The position numbers were made by a program, and so were the translations under genes. Shown here piece after piece: positions 31,648-40,828 of a DNA stretch of 64,000 bases (position 1 is its first letter; each line of letters starts with the position of its first letter). This DNA comes from Endosaccharibacter trunci (GTDB taxonomy: Bacteria > Pseudomonadota > Alphaproteobacteria > Acetobacterales > Acetobacteraceae). Location of the stretch: the NCBI GenBank assembly GCA_024515975.1, contig JAMSKV010000001.1, forward strand, positions 1 through 64,000, read 5' to 3'. The notes beneath the pieces are model-generated. The model did no database searches, was not told where the DNA came from, and saw nothing but the letters and a program-made list of their open reading frames with translations.

Positions 31648-34293
31648 ATGCGTGACGGGGCGCCGCCGCGCCGGCGCCGCACCGCATGGCACGTCGCACT
31701 TCTGATCGCTCTGCCGGTGCTGGTCCACGCGCCGGAACTGCTTGGTCTCGTCTCGTCCGATCCGAACACCCTGTTCTTCGGCCTGAGCGATCCGGTACGG
31801 CAATGGACCCAGGGCGGCCTGATTCCCGGGATGCCGGGCTGGATCGACGGCTGCGCGGGCGTGATCGTCGAGGCGCTGGGCCGGCTGGTCGCGCGCGACT
31901 GGCTGCACGGCATTATCCCCTGGTGGAACCCCTATAACGGCGTCGGCATGCCGCTGGCCGGCGAGTATCAGCCGGCGGCGTTCTTTCTGCCGTTCGTGCT
32001 GCTGACGGCGCTGCCGAACGGGCTTCTCTGGATGAAGCTGTCGCTGCAGATCGTCGCCGGTCTGTCCACCCGTGGCCTGTTGCGCGCCATGGGTCTCCGC
32101 CCCGCGGTGGCCCTGGCGGGCGGCCTGGTCTGGGCGTTCAACGGCAGCTTTGCCTGGGCATCGGACGGTCCCAGCGAACCGCTGGCCTTTCTGCCGATGG
32201 CGTTGATGGGCATCGAGCGTTTGCGTGCGCGCGGAGGGGCGAGCGAGGACGGACGCAAGGACGGACGCGGGGGCGGCTGGGGCTGGCTCGGGCTCGGCTC
32301 CGCCTGGATGCTGCTGGCCGGATTTCCGGAAACGACCTACCTGCTCGGGCTGCTGGTGATCGGCTGGGCCATGCTGCGGATCGGCCAGGAGACGGGACGC
32401 AGGACCCGCCTCGTCACCGGCATCGCCCTGGGCGGCGTCACCGCGCTGCTCCTGGCCGCGCCGCAACTGCTGGCCTTCCTGTCCTACCTGCCGGATGCCT
32501 TCATCGGCGCGCATTCCGGTGCGAACGACACGGCGCTGCCCCGGGCGGGCTGGATCATGCTGCTGTTTCCCTACCTCAACGGCCCGATCTTCTACGGCTC
32601 GGCCACGGTCTGGTGGTCCATGGGCGGCTTCTATGGTGTGCTGCTGGTCTGGCTGGCGCTTCTGTCCCTGTTTCTGCCCGGCGAGCGCGGCCTGCGCCTC
32701 CTGCTCGGCGCCGTGGTGGCCGCCGTCACCTGCAAGCAGGCCGCTCTTCCCGGAATCACCGCGCTGCTCGACCTGCTGCCCGGCATGCGCAACATCTTCT
32801 TCTTCCGTTATGCGCCGCCTCTGGCTGCCTTCGCCCTGCTGGTCCTGGCCGCTCTGGCGCTCGATCATCTCCTGTCGATCGAAGCGGATCCGATACGGCG
32901 CAGGGCGATACGGCGCCCGGCCATGGTCGCGGCGCTTGCCGTGCTGGCGGCCGTGCTGATCGGCTGGCAGCTCGACCGAACGCTCCGCATGGCGCTCCTG
33001 TCGGTGTCCGACGGCCCGCTCGGCACGACCGCCTACCAGGCCGTGTCGCTGCTGTTCGGCCTGGGCCTGCTGGCCGCCGGCTTGTTCCTTCTGACGCGCC
33101 CGTCAGGCCGTCGTGCCGCGCACGCGCTTCTCGTCCTGGTCGTCCTGGAGCCGCTGCTTCTGTTCTGCGTTCCGCTGCTTTCGACCATGCAGCCATCCAG
33201 GCCCGACACACCCTTGCTGCACGCGCTGCGCGCGCAGATCGGTCAGGACCGCATGGTGACGATCGGTCCGCTGCCGCCCAACGTGAACGCGGCTTACGGG
33301 CTGCGCGCTATCAACCATAACGGCGTGCCCATGCCGGCGGCCTGGATCAGAAGGCTGCGACAGGATTTCGGGCCGGATGTCGATACGCTGTCGTTCAACG
33401 GTTTCTCGCCCTTCGATGCTGAAGGCAAGCCGTTCCTGGCCGACGCGCTGCTGCACTCACGTGACCGGTTCGAGGCGCTCGGTGTCGGCCTGGTGCTGAC
33501 GCCGCACGGATTTCCGCTGGCAGGACGGGGCCAGGAGGGGGTCTCCACGCAAGGCGCGGGCGGCGAGGCGCTGATTCCCGGCGTGGAATGGAACATCGAG
33601 GCCACCCATTTTCCCGCTATGTCGGCGGATCGGGCGTTCCTGCTCGTCGGCACCTATGCAGGCCGGTCGGACGGGACGCTTCTGGTCCGTGCCTGTCCGG
33701 ACGGCGCGTCCTGCGTCGACGGCGTCGGCTCTGTCTCTGCGACGCCCGACAACGGCGCCATGGCGATACGCTTCTCCCGCCCGTTCGTGGTGAGAGCAGG
33801 GATTCCGGTCCGTTTCACCTTCCGCCTGCAGGATGCGCATGGACCTCTGATGATCTGGCTTCGCGCCGCGCCCTGGGGGCCCGCGCCTGCTCTCGCGCTG
33901 GACGACTCCACCCTCATGCCGCGCCTCGTATTCTCGGGCCCGACCGGTGATTTGTATCGTCTGCCGTCGCCTGCACCCTATGCGGAGGCTGCGGGCTGCC
34001 GGGTTTCCTGGTCGACCCTGGAGACGGTGCGGACGGAATGCGCGCGTCCGGCGAAACTGATCCGGCGTGAATTGATGATGCGAGGCTGGCGGGCGCGGGT
34101 GAATGGCGTGTTCGTCACGCCGACGACGCAGGACGAGTTGTTCCAGTCGGTACCGGTGCCGGCGGGTCCGGCGATCGTCCGGTTCAGCTTCGCGCCGCCA
34201 GGTGCGGTACTTGCCCTGATCGGATCCTGCCTTGGCGCCGTTTTGCTGATCGCGGGATTCCGAGGCGGCCGGCGACACCCCGCCCGATCGTAG
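31648..34293 (+). CDS. YfhO-family polytopic membrane protein (GT-C type)
   Basis: 881 residues, with about a dozen hydrophobic segments in the first 500 and one near the C-terminus. The early stretch PWWNPYNGVGMPLAGEYQPAAFF matches YfhO family proteins, which are GT-C-type transferases; in Firmicutes YfhO glycosylates teichoic acids. Between TMs and the C-terminal membrane anchor is a large extracytoplasmic domain (about 540-840) with a few cysteines. ATG chosen; a GTG 15 bases upstream is possible. Likely part of cell-surface glycan assembly; donor and acceptor unknown. Confidence 0.75.
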   Translation: MRDGAPPRRRRTAWHVALLIALPVLVHAPELLGLVSSDPNTLFFGLSDPVRQWTQGGLIPGMPGWIDGCAGVIVEALGRLVARDWLHGIIPWWNPYNGVGMPLAGEYQPAAFFLPFVLLTALPNGLLWMKLSLQIVAGLSTRGLLRAMGLRPAVALAGGLVWAFNGSFAWASDGPSEPLAFLPMALMGIERLRARGGASEDGRKDGRGGGWGWLGLGSAWMLLAGFPETTYLLGLLVIGWAMLRIGQETGRRTRLVTGIALGGVTALLLAAPQLLAFLSYLPDAFIGAHSGANDTALPRAGWIMLLFPYLNGPIFYGSATVWWSMGGFYGVLLVWLALLSLFLPGERGLRLLLGAVVAAVTCKQAALPGITALLDLLPGMRNIFFFRYAPPLAAFALLVLAALALDHLLSIEADPIRRRAIRRPAMVAALAVLAAVLIGWQLDRTLRMALLSVSDGPLGTTAYQAVSLLFGLGLLAAGLFLLTRPSGRRAAHALLVLVVLEPLLLFCVPLLSTMQPSRPDTPLLHALRAQIGQDRMVTIGPLPPNVNAAYGLRAINHNGVPMPAAWIRRLRQDFGPDVDTLSFNGFSPFDAEGKPFLADALLHSRDRFEALGVGLVLTPHGFPLAGRGQEGVSTQGAGGEALIPGVEWNIEATHFPAMSADRAFLLVGTYAGRSDGTLLVRACPDGASCVDGVGSVSATPDNGAMAIRFSRPFVVRAGIPVRFTFRLQDAHGPLMIWLRAAPWGPAPALALDDSTLMPRLVFSGPTGDLYRLPSPAPYAEAAGCRVSWSTLETVRTECARPAKLIRRELMMRGWRARVNGVFVTPTTQDELFQSVPVPAGPAIVRFSFAPPGAVLALIGSCLGAVLLIAGFRGGRRHPARS

Positions 34294-34326
34294 CGGGGTG
34301 CTCCGGTCAGGCCGGCGGCCGCCGGA

Positions 34327-34716
34327 TCAGCGCGGCGTCCCCGGCGCCATCAGCGAGCCGGCACCAGGCTGTCCCGGCTGTGTCATTCCGGTGCCCGGCG
34401 CGATCATCGTGCCGGTCCGGTTGCCCGGGGAGGCCATGGTTCCGTTCATGCCGCGACCCATGGTGCCGCCCTGCATCCCACCCGGGGCCATTGCTGCGCC
34501 GCCTGCGCTTCCGGGGCTGACGCCGTTCATGCCCGCGGCGCCGGGAGCCATGCGGTTGACCCCCATACCGCCCGTCGCCATGCCGGGCGTCGTCGCCATC
34601 GTCCCGTTTGCAGGCGTTCCGCCGCCGGGAGCGGCCATTCCGCCGGTCTGGGCCAGCGCGGGTGAAGCCGTCAGCATGAAGGCCACGCAGGCGGCCTTGC
34701 TCATCAAGTGTTTCAT
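34327..34716 (-). CDS. Met/Gly-rich secreted protein of unknown function
   Basis: 129 residues. A signal peptide (1-22, cleavage near ALA-QT) is followed by a low-complexity mature part dominated by Gly, Met, Ala, Thr and Pro, with repeats such as GTMAT, GGM, GAGM, NGTM and PGxxGA. Such Met-rich secreted proteins may bind copper or silver, but no proven family is recognised. A GAGGAAG sequence stands five bases upstream of the ATG. Convergent with the YfhO-like gene. Confidence 0.6.
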   Translation of the reverse strand: MKHLMSKAACVAFMLTASPALAQTGGMAAPGGGTPANGTMATTPGMATGGMGVNRMAPGAAGMNGVSPGSAGGAAMAPGGMQGGTMGRGMNGTMASPGNRTGTMIAPGTGMTQPGQPGAGSLMAPGTPR

Positions 34717-34827
34717 GGTCGCGCTTCCTCGGCGATTTGCCGTGCCGTCGCTCGGCACAGTTCAGAGGTCCCATCGCCACCAGTGCGATACGGTTCGGGC
34801 CGATGCCGCTGACGTGTTCGCCTTCGC

Positions 34828-35409
34828 TCAGGCGTGACCGGCGTCCGCCACCAGTTGAAGCGGATCCACGCCAAGCCCCGCCAGGGCGCGACGCCATTTC
34901 AGGTCGTGGTCGACGCCGAACAGGATGGTCTCGTCTGCAGGCGCGGACAGCCAGACGTTCTGCCTGATCTCGGATTCGAGCTGTCCCGGCCCCCAGGTGG
35001 CATGGCCCAGAGCGAGCAGGGCCTGGCGCGGGCCGTTTCCGTCTGCGATCTCGCGCAGCACGTCCAGGCTGGCCGTCAGCACCACGTCGTCATCGACGCT
35101 GAGCGAGCCTTCGCCGCTCCAGTCGCTGCTGTGCAGGACGAAACCGCGCGCTCCATCCATCGGGCCGCCCGCGCACAGGGCGATACGGCGACGGGGCGGC
35201 GCCGGCAGGATCTCGAGCTGGCTCATCAGGTCGTCGAAACCGGGTTCCGGCAGATGCCGGTTCACCACGATGCCCATTGCCCCGTCATCGGCCGAATGCG
35301 CACACAGGAAGATCACCGTCTGAGCGAAGGTGCGATCGCTCATGGCGGGCATGGCGATCAGGAGCTGTCCGGTCAGGCCGGTGGTCATGGCGGTTTGCGG
35401 GACGGGCAT
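34828..35409 (-). CDS. YqgE/AlgH family protein
   Basis: 193 residues. UPF0301/YqgE family: GLTGQLLIAMPAM followed by FAQTVIFLCAHS, GIVVNR, GGPV-like GGPMDGARGFVLHS, and FGHATWGPGQLESEI in the second half. It is a compact cytosolic protein of unknown function, sometimes linked to alginate regulation as AlgH. The start MPVPQTAM has AGG eight bases upstream; a Met six codons later (MTTGLTG) is possible. Divergent from the gene at 35554. Confidence 0.88.
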   Translation of the reverse strand: MPVPQTAMTTGLTGQLLIAMPAMSDRTFAQTVIFLCAHSADDGAMGIVVNRHLPEPGFDDLMSQLEILPAPPRRRIALCAGGPMDGARGFVLHSSDWSGEGSLSVDDDVVLTASLDVLREIADGNGPRQALLALGHATWGPGQLESEIRQNVWLSAPADETILFGVDHDLKWRRALAGLGVDPLQLVADAGHA

Positions 35410-35553
35410 CCGCTGGACCTTGGCAGAGTGAGCGGCGGAAGCAAGCGGGGACGGCGCCGGGCGGGTAAAATCGGCCCCGCCTCCCGTCTCGACAGCAACC
35501 GGAAGCGGCTCCACCCTTTCTCGCTGATCCAACGCCGGAATGGGGACCGTCCG

Positions 35554-35856
35554 ATGCCGTTCACGCTTGCCTTCCAGGAGCCGGGCCGGATCGGCAAGGT
35601 GCCGGAAATCCCGGACCAGCCGGGAGCCGCGCCGAACGGACGGACGCGCACGCCCGACCGGCGCGAGCATTTCGGAACGGAGTTGCTCGCGCTGCGCCGG
35701 GCATCCGACCTGCTGCCCGGGCCGGAGTGGCTCGATCTCCGCCTTTACGGTCCGGATGGCGCCCGGATCGCCACGCAACGCGAACTCACCGCGCGTCTGG
35801 GCCTGCCGGAACGGTCGCCCCCGCCGCCGGACATTCTCTCGGAGCAGAACGCATGA
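35554..35856 (+). CDS. 100-residue hypothetical protein ahead of ydfG
   Basis: 100 residues, not recognised. It has no signal peptide or membrane segment; the C-terminal two thirds are likely alpha/beta (HFGTELLALRRASDLLPGPE, WLDLRLYGPDG, ELTARLGLPE). Pro and Arg are frequent. Its stop overlaps the ydfG start by four bases (ATGA), which supports translation and operon membership. The start ATG 35554 follows a divergent intergenic region. Confidence 0.55.
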   Translation: MPFTLAFQEPGRIGKVPEIPDQPGAAPNGRTRTPDRREHFGTELLALRRASDLLPGPEWLDLRLYGPDGARIATQRELTARLGLPERSPPPPDILSEQNA

Positions 35857-36614
35857 GCCTTACCATCCTGATCACCGGCGCCACCGCCGGTTTCGGGGCC
35901 GCCATGGCCCGTCGCATGGTGTCGGACGGGCACCGGGTGATCGCCACCGGCCGCCGGCAGGACCGTCTGGACCGGCTCGCCCAGGAGCTCGGAGACGCTC
36001 TGCTGCCGTTCCGGCTCGACGTGACCGATCGCGACGCCGTGTCGGCGCTGCCGGGGGCGCTGCCGGCCGACTGGCGCGCCGTGGACGTGCTGGTCGCCAA
36101 TGCCGGCCTCGCGCTCGGCCTGTCCCCGGCCTGGCAAGCCGATCCGTCCGACTGGGACACCATGATCGCCACCAATATCGGCGGCGTGGTGGCGCTCACC
36201 CGTGCTCTGCTGCCGGGGATGGTGGAGCGCGACCGCGGCCATGTCGTGACCATCGGCAGCATCGCCGGCACATATCCCTATCCGGGCGGCCATGTGTATG
36301 GCGCGACCAAGGCGTTCGTTGCGCAGTTCACGCGCAATCTGAAGGCCGACCTGGTCGGAACCGGGGTTCGTGTCACCAATATCGAGCCCGGTCTGGTCGG
36401 CGGCAGCGAGTTCAGCAACGTCCGCTTCGGCGACGACGCCAAGGCAGAGGCGGTATATCGCAACGCCGATCCGCTGCTGCCGGAAGACGTGGCGGAAGCC
36501 GTGAGCTGGGCGATCAGCCTACCGGCGCGCGTGAACATCAACCGGATCGAGCTGATGCCTGCGACCCAGGGGCCTGCCGCGCTGACCGTGAAGCGCCGCG
36601 AGGCCGCCGAATGA
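35853..36614 (+). CDS. ydfG: SDR oxidoreductase, YdfG-type 3-hydroxy acid dehydrogenase
   Basis: 253 residues. Short-chain dehydrogenase almost matching E. coli YdfG in pattern: ITGATAGFGAAMARR (cofactor loop TGxxxGFG), TGRRQDRL for NADP preference, NAGLALG, GSIAGTYPY with Ser, and the active-site YGATK. The C-terminal NIEPGLVGGSEFSNVRF and NINRIELMP also fit. YdfG oxidises L-serine/L-allo-threonine and reduces malonic semialdehyde. Overlaps both neighbours by four bases, in an operon with an unknown protein and PPK2. Confidence 0.9.
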   Translation: MSLTILITGATAGFGAAMARRMVSDGHRVIATGRRQDRLDRLAQELGDALLPFRLDVTDRDAVSALPGALPADWRAVDVLVANAGLALGLSPAWQADPSDWDTMIATNIGGVVALTRALLPGMVERDRGHVVTIGSIAGTYPYPGGHVYGATKAFVAQFTRNLKADLVGTGVRVTNIEPGLVGGSEFSNVRFGDDAKAEAVYRNADPLLPEDVAEAVSWAISLPARVNINRIELMPATQGPAALTVKRREAAE

Positions 36615-37498
36615 AGCACAAGGAGCGAAAGGCGCTGCTGAAGCGCTTCCGCGTCACCGACGGCGCGGAATTCAGCCTGGCGGATCACGATCCCGACGCC
36701 GCGCCCGGCGGCGATCTGGACAAGGACGAAGGCAAGGCCCTGCTGGAAGAGGGCACAGCGCGCCTCGCGGAACTGCAGGCCCAGCTCTATGCGGACGGCC
36801 GTCACGGGCTGCTGGCGGTGTTCCAGGCGATGGATGCCGGCGGCAAGGACGGCACCATCAAGCACGTGATGTCGGGCGTGAACCCGCAGGGCGTCACCGT
36901 CACCGCGTTCAAGCAGCCGAGCGTGGCGGAACGAAGCCGCGATTTCCTGTGGCGCGTGCATCAGGCGGCGCCGCCGCGCGGCCATATCGGCATCCACAAC
37001 CGCTCGCATTACGAGGAGGTTCTGGTGACCCGCGTGCACCCGGAGCTGCTGGACGGGCAATCGCTGCCGGACGAGCGGCGCGGTCATGGTTTCTGGCACG
37101 ACCGCTTCAAGGATATCCGCCATTTCGAGCGCTATCTCGATCGGCAGGGCATCCGCACCGTCAAGTTCTTCCTGCATATCTCGAAGGAGGAGCAGCGCCA
37201 GCGCTTCCTGGCGCGGCTGGAGGAGCGCGACAAGAACTGGAAGTTCTCGGAGGCCGACCTGAAGGAGCGCGGCTTCTGGAACGACTACCAGGACGCCTAC
37301 CAGGCTGCCATCCGGGGCACCGCCACGGCGCGCGCTCCGTGGTACGTCGTGCCTGGCAACCGGAAATGGTTCGCGCGCCTGGTGGTGGTCGAGGCGCTGA
37401 TCGACGCGCTGGAGCAGTTCGGTCTCGAGGCGCCCAAGCCCGTGCTGGACGAGGCGGGCCTCGACGCGGCGCGCAGGCAGCTCGAAGCGGAAGCCTGA
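36611..37498 (+). CDS. ppk2: polyphosphate kinase 2 family protein, class III-like
   Basis: 295 residues. PPK2 family: the P-loop FQAMDAGGKDGTIKHV, then GIHNRSHYEEVLVTRVH with the phosphate-lid residues and FFLHISKEEQRQRFLARLEE. The pattern fits TIGR03709 (class III-type), whose members use polyphosphate to phosphorylate AMP and ADP, reversing into polyP synthesis. Cytosolic. Coupled to ydfG by ATGA overlap. Its 3' end is next to a hairpin shared with the convergent clpA. Confidence 0.88.
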   Translation: MKHKERKALLKRFRVTDGAEFSLADHDPDAAPGGDLDKDEGKALLEEGTARLAELQAQLYADGRHGLLAVFQAMDAGGKDGTIKHVMSGVNPQGVTVTAFKQPSVAERSRDFLWRVHQAAPPRGHIGIHNRSHYEEVLVTRVHPELLDGQSLPDERRGHGFWHDRFKDIRHFERYLDRQGIRTVKFFLHISKEEQRQRFLARLEERDKNWKFSEADLKERGFWNDYQDAYQAAIRGTATARAPWYVVPGNRKWFARLVVVEALIDALEQFGLEAPKPVLDEAGLDAARRQLEAEA

Positions 37499-37506
37499 AA
37501 CAGAAA

Positions 37507-37533
37507 CGCGGGACCGGACGATCCGGCCCCGCG
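37507..37533 (-). terminator. clpA terminator hairpin
   Basis: On the minus strand the arms CGCGGGGCCGGA and TCCGGTCCCGCG form a 12-base stem (one G-U pair) around TCG, followed by TTTCTGTTTC. It lies about 40 bases after the clpA stop and reaches into the region just past the convergent ppk2 stop, so it probably ends clpA transcription. Confidence 0.7.
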
Positions 37534-37575
37534 CTGGAGGTCAGTTTCGCCGCGCCCGATGCGGCGACACTTGTG

Positions 37576-39924
37576 TCAGATCTCGGTCAGCGTCTCCGAT
37601 TCCCGTGTATCGTCGCCATCCTCGTCCTGCGGGGCAGGGGCGTCGTTGGCGTGGAACTCGAAGGCGAGCTTGCCGTCCTTGAGCGACACCTTCACCGCGC
37701 CGCCATGGACGAGCTTGCCGAACAGCAGCTCCTCGGCGAGCGGCTTCTTGATGTGCTCCTGGATCACGCGGCCGAGCGGACGCGCGCCATAGAGCCGGTC
37801 GTAGCCGCGCTCCGCCAGCCATTCCTTCGCCGCCGAGGAGACCTCGATGGTGACGTTGCGGTCGGCGAGCTGGGCTTCGAGCTGGAGCACGAACTTCTCC
37901 ACCACGCGGCCGACGATCTCCGGCGTGAGGCCGGCGAACGGGATGATGGCATCCAGGCGGTTGCGGAACTCCGGCGTGAAGATGCGCTTGATCGCTTCCT
38001 CGTCCTCGCCGGCGCGATTGTCGCGGCCGAAGCCGATCGCCTCTCGCGTCAGGTCGGCCGCACCCGCATTGGTGGTCATGATCAGGATCACGTTGCGGAA
38101 ATCGACCGTCTTGCCGTTGTGGTCGGTGAGCTTGCCGTGATCCATCACCTGCAGGAGGATGTTGTAGAGATCCTGGTGCGCCTTCTCGATCTCGTCGAGC
38201 AGCAGCACGGCATGCGGATGCTGGTCGATCCCGTCGGTCAGCAGGCCGCCCTGATCGAAGCCGACATAGCCCGGCGGCGCGCCGATCAGCCGCGAGATCG
38301 AATGCCGCTCCATGTATTCCGACATGTCGAAGCGGATCAGTTCGATCCCTAGCGTGGAGGCGAGCTGCTTGGCCACCTCCGTCTTGCCGACGCCGGTGGG
38401 GCCGGAGAACAGGTAGTTGCCGATCGGCTTCTCCGCATCGCGCAGCCCGGCGCGGCTCAGCTTGATCGCCGCAGACAGTGCCTCGATCGCCTTGTCCTGG
38501 CCGAACACCATCGACTTCAGGTCGCGCTCCAGCGAGCGCAGCGTTTCCTTGTCGTCGGCGCTCACGCTCTTGGGCGGAATGCGGGCGATCTTGGCGACGA
38601 TCTCTTCCACGTCGCGCAAGGTGACCGTCTTGCGGCGCTTGTCTTCCGGCAGGAGCATACGCGACGCGCCCACCTCGTCGATCACGTCGATCGCCTTGTC
38701 CGGCAGCTTGCGGTCATGGATGTATTTCGCCGCGAGCTCGACGGCGGCGCGGATCGCCTCGTCGGTGTAGCTGACCTTGTGATGCGCCTCGTAGTTGGTC
38801 TTCAGCCCACGCAGGATCTTCACCGCATCCTCGACCGACGGCTCGTTGACGTCGATCTTCTGGAACCGGCGCACCAGGGCGCGGTCCTTCTCGAAATGCT
38901 GGCGGAATTCCTTGTAGGTGGTCGAGCCGATGCAGCGCAGCGTGCCCTGGGCCAAAGCCGGCTTGAGCAGGTTGGAGGCGTCCATCGCTCCGCCCGAGGT
39001 GGCGCCGGCGCCAATGACGGTATGGATCTCGTCGATGAACAGGATACCGCCCGGATTGGCTTCCAGCTCGGTGACGACCGCCTTCAGACGCTCCTCGAAG
39101 TCGCCGCGATAGCGCGTGCCGGCCAGAAGCGCGCCCATGTCCAGCGCGTAGATGGTCGAGTTCAGCAGAACCTCGGGCACGTCCTTCTCGACGATGCGCT
39201 TGGCCAGGCCTTCGGCGATCGCGGTCTTGCCGACGCCAGGGTCACCCACATAGAGCGGGTTGTTCTTGGTCCGGCGGCACAGGATCTGGATGGTGCGCTC
39301 GATCTCGGTGTCGCGCCCGATCAGCGGATCGATCTTGCCGCTTTCGGCCTTCTTGTTGAGGTTCACGCAATAGGCGGCCAGGCCGTCCTGCTGCTTGGGC
39401 GCGTTGCCGCGGCCGCGCTCCTCGCGTTCGCCTTCCGGCTGCTCGCCGTTGTTCTGCGCACCCTGCGGCGGACGCTGCGCGGTGCGGCCGGGGGCCTTGG
39501 CGATGCCGTGGCTGATGAAGTTCACCGCATCCAGGCGGGTCATGTCCTGGAGCTGCAGGAAATAGACCGCGTGGCTCTCGCGTTCGGAGAACAAGGCCAC
39601 TAGCGTATTGGCGCCGGTGACCTCGTCACGGCCGGAAGACTGCACGTGGATCGCGGCGCGCTGCACGACGCGCTGGAACGCGGCCGTGGGCTTGGGCTCT
39701 GCGGTGCGGTCGGACGCCAGTCCGGCCAGGTCCTTGTCGAGGAACTCGGTCAGATCGGCGCGGAGCTTGTCGAGATCGACGCCGCAGGCGCGCAAAACGG
39801 TGGCGGCGTCGCCATCGTCGACAAGCCCCAGCAGCAGATGCTCGAGGGTGGCGTATTCATGACGGCGGTCGCCCGCCAGGGACAAGGCGCGGTGCAGCGT
39901 CTGTTCGAGGTTGCGTGACAGCAT
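37576..39924 (-). CDS. clpA: ATP-dependent Clp protease ATP-binding subunit ClpA
   Basis: 782 residues. AAA+ unfoldase that feeds ClpP. The N domain (1-140) starts [34 protein letters not shown] and binds ClpS. The first AAA module has Walker [16 protein letters not shown], the second [15 protein letters not shown]. The ClpP-docking loop IGFGRD is present in the second module. The start has a strong AAGGAG seven bases upstream. ClpS lies 237 bases upstream on the same strand, so they may share a promoter. Confidence 0.97.
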   Translation of the reverse strand: MLSRNLEQTLHRALSLAGDRRHEYATLEHLLLGLVDDGDAATVLRACGVDLDKLRADLTEFLDKDLAGLASDRTAEPKPTAAFQRVVQRAAIHVQSSGRDEVTGANTLVALFSERESHAVYFLQLQDMTRLDAVNFISHGIAKAPGRTAQRPPQGAQNNGEQPEGEREERGRGNAPKQQDGLAAYCVNLNKKAESGKIDPLIGRDTEIERTIQILCRRTKNNPLYVGDPGVGKTAIAEGLAKRIVEKDVPEVLLNSTIYALDMGALLAGTRYRGDFEERLKAVVTELEANPGGILFIDEIHTVIGAGATSGGAMDASNLLKPALAQGTLRCIGSTTYKEFRQHFEKDRALVRRFQKIDVNEPSVEDAVKILRGLKTNYEAHHKVSYTDEAIRAAVELAAKYIHDRKLPDKAIDVIDEVGASRMLLPEDKRRKTVTLRDVEEIVAKIARIPPKSVSADDKETLRSLERDLKSMVFGQDKAIEALSAAIKLSRAGLRDAEKPIGNYLFSGPTGVGKTEVAKQLASTLGIELIRFDMSEYMERHSISRLIGAPPGYVGFDQGGLLTDGIDQHPHAVLLLDEIEKAHQDLYNILLQVMDHGKLTDHNGKTVDFRNVILIMTTNAGAADLTREAIGFGRDNRAGEDEEAIKRIFTPEFRNRLDAIIPFAGLTPEIVGRVVEKFVLQLEAQLADRNVTIEVSSAAKEWLAERGYDRLYGARPLGRVIQEHIKKPLAEELLFGKLVHGGAVKVSLKDGKLAFEFHANDAPAPQDEDGDDTRESETLTEI

Positions 39925-40161
39925 GGGACGCTCCTTCGCCGCTTGGCCGGACTGATGATGGCCTATCCCTTCGGTGGAAAGCCATCGCCATTTTATGAGC
40001 GGCGGCAGCGATCTCGACGGATATCGTGTCCGACTTTCGGTAAAAAATCAGTTCACGGGAAGGGCGATCCGGTCATTTTCGGAAGGCTGACCATCCCAAT
40101 GCGATACAAATAGGATGCTGTTTCGCCCCGGAAAGGGTGTCCGAGGCTAGAGACGCGCAAA

Positions 40162-40491
40162 TCAGTCCTTCTCGATTGTGCATTGAAGCGGGTGCTGATT
40201 CTGACGCGCCAGGTCCATCACCTGGGTGACCTTCGTTTCCGCGACTTCATAGGTGAATACGCCGCACACGCCGACGCCGCGCTTATGTACGTGCAGCATG
40301 ATGCGCGTGGCTTCGTCACGGGATTTCTGGAAAAAGCGTTCGAGCACGTGAACGACGAATTCCATCGGCGTGTAATCGTCGTTGAGCATCAGCACCTTGT
40401 ACATGGCGGGCTTGCGCGTTTTCGGACGTGCCTTCACCACCACGCCGAGATCGGGCGAGTCGGGGTTGTTCGGTTTGTTGGTGTCGCTCAT
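40162..40491 (-). CDS. clpS: ATP-dependent Clp protease adaptor ClpS
   Basis: 109 residues. ClpA adaptor that recognises N-degrons: [24 protein letters not shown] holds the substrate-binding Asn-Asp and Met, and [24 protein letters not shown] is the rest of the fold. The first 30 residues are a flexible arm. I chose the start [18 protein letters not shown] (alternative) has an unconserved extension. Followed by clpA on the same strand. Confidence 0.95.
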   Translation of the reverse strand: MSDTNKPNNPDSPDLGVVVKARPKTRKPAMYKVLMLNDDYTPMEFVVHVLERFFQKSRDEATRIMLHVHKRGVGVCGVFTYEVAETKVTQVMDLARQNQHPLQCTIEKD

Positions 40492-40828
40492 CGCCCGTAT
40501 CCTGAGGGCCCGCATTCCGGAGGCTGGAAGAGGGATGCTGCGCGCACTCGCACGTCGGAGCGGGTTCCGCACGGGTTCGACGAAGACGGGAGTGGTTTCG
40601 GGGCGCATAGCGGCATCATATTGGTTGTCAGGCGGCGCTTGAAAGCCCCTGTCGCGGCGGTTCTCCAGTCAAAGGGCGCCCGGCTTCTGCTCGAAGCGCC
40701 ACGGGGTTGGCGGCCGGAACTTGTTTTTCGTGCCAACAAGCCCTTCCAACCGACTGTCCGACCTGTCTTTAATCTGGACGAAAGGTTGAGACGGCCATAA
40801 TGTGGGCGCCGCTACGCTGGAGATTGAG
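40492..40828. other. 337-base gap between clpS and dac
   Basis: A divergent intergenic region with no supported gene. It holds an interrupted dyad CTTGTT (40720-40725)/AACAAG (40735-40740) and GTTGG/CCAAC around it; otherwise nothing clear. It must contain the promoters of both clpS and the D-Ala-D-Ala carboxypeptidase gene, but I could not place them. Confidence 0.4.

Noticed and set aside
40492-40828. short open frames in the clpS-dac gap
   Set aside because: None has a good start, family match or coding look; they appear to be chance frames.
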